In this document: one piece after another, positions 61,121-64,000 of the stretch
Position numbering within the stretch: the stretch's first letter is position 1
How the letters are laid out: each line of letters starts with the position of its first letter
DNA from: Bogoriella caseilytica
Lineage (GTDB): Bacteria > Actinomycetota > Actinomycetes > Actinomycetales > Actinomycetaceae
Length of the DNA: 64,000 nt
NCBI RefSeq assembly: GCF_003752405.1
Contig: NZ_RKHK01000001.1
Location: 1,612,001 to 1,676,000, forward strand
Direction of reading: 5' to 3'
Translations under genes and position numbers: made by a program
Notes under the pieces: generated by a model
Told to the model about the DNA's origin: nothing
Seen by the model: the letters and a program-made list of their open reading frames with translations, nothing else
Databases searched by the model: none

Positions 61121-62016
61121 CCGACGTGACGAACCGCCCGCGATCCGGGTCTGCGAGCGCGAAGGCCGCCCCGCCCCGGCGGGTCATCTCGCGGTGGCTG
61201 ACCTTCCGTCGCTCGGTGCTGCCCACGGCCACCCTGTGGGTGCTGGTCACCCTGATGGGCTTCCCCCTGCTGTGGTTCCTCCTCTCCTCGGTGAAGCACC
61301 CGGGCGAGCTCTTCAGCTTCCCGCTGACTTTCTTCCCACGAGAATGGTCGCTCGACGGCTACCAGCGCGCTTGGGAGCGACTGGACTTCGTCCAGTACTT
61401 CACCAACACCCTCATCGTGGCCTCCGTGACCACCTTCCTGACGGTCTTCCTGTGCGCGGCCGCCGGCTACGCCCTGGCGAAGTACAAGAACCCCTGGCTC
61501 GCGGTGTTCGGCCTGTGCATCCTCACCATGACCATGCTTCCGGGCGAGATCATGCTGAACCCGATGTTCGTCGTGGTGCGCGACCTGGGCATGTACAACT
61601 CGCTGTGGGGCGTGATCATGCCGTCGATCGTGACGCCCACGGGTGTGTTCATGTTCCGGCAGTTCTTCGTCTCGGTGCCCGACGAGCTGATCGACGCGGC
61701 CCGGATCGATGGTGCCCGGGAACTGTCGATCTTCTTCCGGATCATGATCCCGCTGGCCAAGCCCATCCTGCTCACCCTGGCGGTGATCTCCTTCCAGTGG
61801 CGCTGGAACGACTACATTTTCCCGTTGATCATTCTCTCCGACCCGGACCGCTTCACTCTGCAGATCGCTCTGCGCACCCTGATCGGTGCGGAGAACATCG
61901 ACTGGTCGATCCTGTTGGCGGCCTCGGTCATCTCGATGATCCCGCTCGTGGTGATCTACCTGGTCTTCCAGCGGTACATCACCTCGTCCAATCTCAGCGC
62001 GGGACTCAAGGACTGA
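61114..62016 (+). CDS. Sugar ABC transporter permease (MalG type)
   Basis: This 300-residue permease has six spans and the EAA loop DAARIDGARELSIFFRIMIPLAKP. It pairs with the MalF-type permease to form the membrane channel. ATG 61114 overlaps the previous gene by 7 bp and is preceded by GAAAGG; the GTG at 61117 would give a GTGA overlap and is nearly as likely. The mannosidase gene starts 4 bp after its stop. Confidence 0.93.
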   Translation: MVTDVTNRPRSGSASAKAAPPRRVISRWLTFRRSVLPTATLWVLVTLMGFPLLWFLLSSVKHPGELFSFPLTFFPREWSLDGYQRAWERLDFVQYFTNTLIVASVTTFLTVFLCAAAGYALAKYKNPWLAVFGLCILTMTMLPGEIMLNPMFVVVRDLGMYNSLWGVIMPSIVTPTGVFMFRQFFVSVPDELIDAARIDGARELSIFFRIMIPLAKPILLTLAVISFQWRWNDYIFPLIILSDPDRFTLQIALRTLIGAENIDWSILLAASVISMIPLVVIYLVFQRYITSSNLSAGLKD

Positions 62017-62020
62017 TTCG

Positions 62021-64000
62021 GTGCATCTCCAGCCTGAGCTGATCCTGGCGCGGGCCCAGCGCCTCCTCGGCGACTATCTCCCCCGTGCCCTGGTCGCCGA
62101 CTCCCGCGCGATCCGGGTCTCCCGGTGGGATGTGCCACCCGAGCCCGGCGCAGCCGGTGCCGGCGAACCGGTGTCCTTCGCGCACATGCGCGAGCGCGCC
62201 GTCTTCTCCGAAGCCGGCCGCGGCGAGCCGTGGGGCGCGCCGTGGAGCACCACGTGGTTCCGCCTCGAGGGCGAGGTGCCCGCGAGCTGGCCGGAAGCGG
62301 CTCAGGGCGCCGGGGAGGCAGCGCGACGCATCGAGCTGTCCGTCGATCTCGGTTTCGATGACATCAAGCCCGGATTCCAGGCCGAAGGCCTGGTGCGGTC
62401 GGCGCAGGGCATCGCGGTCAAGGGACTGGAACCGCGCAATCACCACGTGCCGGTGGACGCCACGGCGGGGCAGAGGTTCGTCTACTTCGCGGAGGCGGCC
62501 GGAAACCCCGACTTCGCCGGCGCGAACGACTTCAAGCACCCCACCGCCTACGCGCCCACGCCGATGGGCACCAAGGAGACCGCCGGCGCGGTCCCGCTCT
62601 ATCGTCTGGGACGGATCGAACTACAGCTCATCGATGAGACGGTCGAACTGCTCATCCGGGAACTGACCGTGCTCACCGGGCTGACCGCCGAGCTCCCCGC
62701 GGCCACCCCGCGCCGCGCGCAACTCCTCGTCGGTCTCGACCGGGCACTCGACCGCCTGGACCCCAGCGCGATCGCGGCGAGCGCACCGGCCGTCCGCGAG
62801 GCACTCGGGCCGCTGCTCGCGAGCCCGGCCGACGCCTCGTCCCACCGCATCCTGGCCACCGGCCACGCCCACATCGACTCCGCCTGGCTCTGGCCCTCCC
62901 GCGAGACGGTCCGCAAGGTCACCCGGACCTTCGCCAATGTCCTGCAGCTGATGGACGAGGATCCCGAGATCACCTTCACGTGCTCCTCCGCCCAGCACTT
63001 CGCCTGGGTCAAGGAGGGCGACCCCGAGCTCTATGCCCGCGTGCGTGAGCGGGTGCGCGAAGGCCGCTTCATCCCGGTGGGCAACATGTGGGTCGAATCC
63101 GACGTCACCATGCCCTCGGGGGAGTCCCTGGCCCGTCAGCTGCTGTACGGGGCGCGGTTCTTCCTCGAGGAGTTCGGCCGGCGCAGCGAGGTGGGCTGGC
63201 TCCCCGACTCCTTCGGCTACCCGGCCTCCTTGCCGCAGCTGCTGCGCCAGGCCGGCCTGCGCTGGTTCTTCACCCAGAAGATGTGCTGGAACGACGCGAA
63301 CACCATGCCGCACCACACCTTCACCTGGGAGGGAACGGACGGCAGCCGGATCCTCACGCACTTCCCGCCCAACAACACCTACAGCGGCGACATGCGTCCC
63401 ACCGAACTCGCGCGCAGCGTGCGCAACTTCGCCGACCACGGCGGCGCCTCGGCGTCCCTGATGCCCATCGGCTACGGCGATGGCGGCGGAGGACCCACCC
63501 GCGAGATGGTCCGTGACGCCCGGCTCCAGTCCGATCTGGAGGGCTCGGCGCGCGTGGCGCTCGGCACCCCCGAGGAGTTCTTCACCCAGGTCCAGGCTGA
63601 GTACGCCGATCCGCCTGTGTGGCTGGGGGAGATGTACTTGGAGTTCCACCGGGGCATCTACACTTCGCAGGCCCGCACCAAGCGCGGCAACCGCCGGGTG
63701 GAGGCTCTCCTGGTGGAGGCCGAGCTGTGGTGCGCCACTGCCCACCTCCGCGCCGGCGTCCCGTACCCCTATGACGAGCTCGACGAGCTGTGGCGCATCG
63801 CGCTGCTCGCCCAGTTCCACGACATCCTCCCCGGTACGGCCATCGCCTGGGTGCATCGCGAGACCGAGGCTGCGCACCGGCGAGCCGGCGCCCGGCTCGA
63901 GGAGCTGATCACCGGGGCGCTCCAGGCGCTGGCTGGCAGCGGCACCGAGGACCTGGCCTTCAATCCGGCCCCCTTCGCCCGGCACGGGCTCTCCGCGGGC
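62021..64000 (+). CDS. Alpha-mannosidase, glycoside hydrolase family 38 (partial, runs off window)
   Basis: The first 660 codons are present and the frame is still open at the window end, so the gene is cut, not broken. After an N-terminal domain of about 280 residues comes the catalytic domain: ATGHAHIDSAWLWPSRET with zinc His and Asp, MWVESDVTMPSGES, WLPDSFGYPASLPQLL with the nucleophile Asp, and LAQFHDILPGT with another metal His. This layout matches the larger cytoplasmic Ams1-like class, typically about 1000 residues. No signal peptide. It starts at GTG 62021, 4 bp after the permease stop, so it is in the ABC operon and probably trims imported mannosides. Confidence 0.9.
   Translation, partial: MHLQPELILARAQRLLGDYLPRALVADSRAIRVSRWDVPPEPGAAGAGEPVSFAHMRERAVFSEAGRGEPWGAPWSTTWFRLEGEVPASWPEAAQGAGEAARRIELSVDLGFDDIKPGFQAEGLVRSAQGIAVKGLEPRNHHVPVDATAGQRFVYFAEAAGNPDFAGANDFKHPTAYAPTPMGTKETAGAVPLYRLGRIELQLIDETVELLIRELTVLTGLTAELPAATPRRAQLLVGLDRALDRLDPSAIAASAPAVREALGPLLASPADASSHRILATGHAHIDSAWLWPSRETVRKVTRTFANVLQLMDEDPEITFTCSSAQHFAWVKEGDPELYARVRERVREGRFIPVGNMWVESDVTMPSGESLARQLLYGARFFLEEFGRRSEVGWLPDSFGYPASLPQLLRQAGLRWFFTQKMCWNDANTMPHHTFTWEGTDGSRILTHFPPNNTYSGDMRPTELARSVRNFADHGGASASLMPIGYGDGGGGPTREMVRDARLQSDLEGSARVALGTPEEFFTQVQAEYADPPVWLGEMYLEFHRGIYTSQARTKRGNRRVEALLVEAELWCATAHLRAGVPYPYDELDELWRIALLAQFHDILPGTAIAWVHRETEAAHRRAGARLEELITGALQALAGSGTEDLAFNPAPFARHGLSAG

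Overview
The window is high-GC DNA with dense, often overlapping genes, frequent GTG starts, several genes that look leaderless (a TANNNT box just before the start codon), and actinobacterial families such as DUF6458, a Cds1-type cysteine desulfhydrase, RNase J and a PPOX flavoprotein. It is best read as a chromosomal segment of a saccharolytic actinomycete, probably order Micrococcales (a Ruania/Beutenbergia-like lineage is a guess). I see no rRNA, tRNA, insertion sequence, integrase, phage gene or CRISPR array.

Layout. 1-7 kb: a secreted GH30 glycosidase in line with a serine hydrolase and a K+ channel, then an M19 dipeptidase and an App1-like phosphatase. 7-11 kb and 26-30 kb: the two halves of a complete non-phosphorylated L-fucose pathway. 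The first half holds an FCD regulator, lactonase, L-fuconate dehydratase and SDR dehydrogenase; the second holds mutarotase, aldo/keto reductase, diketo-acid hydrolase and an L-lactate-oxidising flavoenzyme. Copies of one operator-like motif (ACATCGGAKGT) tie the halves together and add a GH2 beta-galactosidase; a GH20 hexosaminidase follows the first half. 12.9-23.4 kb lies between them: a CoA-ligase/thioesterase/quinone-reductase/cysteine-desulfhydrase operon and a tripartite tricarboxylate transporter operon with an MFS carrier, a VOC protein and a divergent LysR regulator. 30-39 kb is mixed housekeeping: DUF6458 protein, gamma-glutamyltransferase coupled to AnmK, a Fic protein, rhodanese, phosphoglucomutase, a lipoprotein and a PPOX flavoprotein.

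39-47 kb: hexuronate catabolism (UxaC, a UxuB-type reductase, UxaA and a LacI regulator) with three matching operators and RNase J lodged in the middle. 47-56.5 kb: a 1364-residue sortase-anchored protein with a glucose/sorbosone-dehydrogenase propeller and lectin-like domains, a 2-hydroxyacid dehydrogenase, a TIM-barrel isomerase/epimerase, a Gfo/Idh oxidoreductase, and a Gfo/Idh-PmoA(DUF6807) fusion; this may be an oxidative sugar pathway that is not well described. 56.5-64 kb: a sugar kinase and ROK repressor divergent from a sugar ABC importer and a GH38 alpha-mannosidase cut by the window end.

Most notable non-coding structures: a perfect 16-bp inverted repeat that would bury the ribosome binding site and start codon of the lactate-oxidising gene (30166-30259), tandem 22-bp repeats before the gamma-glutamyltransferase gene, and a 41-bp near-identical direct repeat flanking the K+ channel gene.
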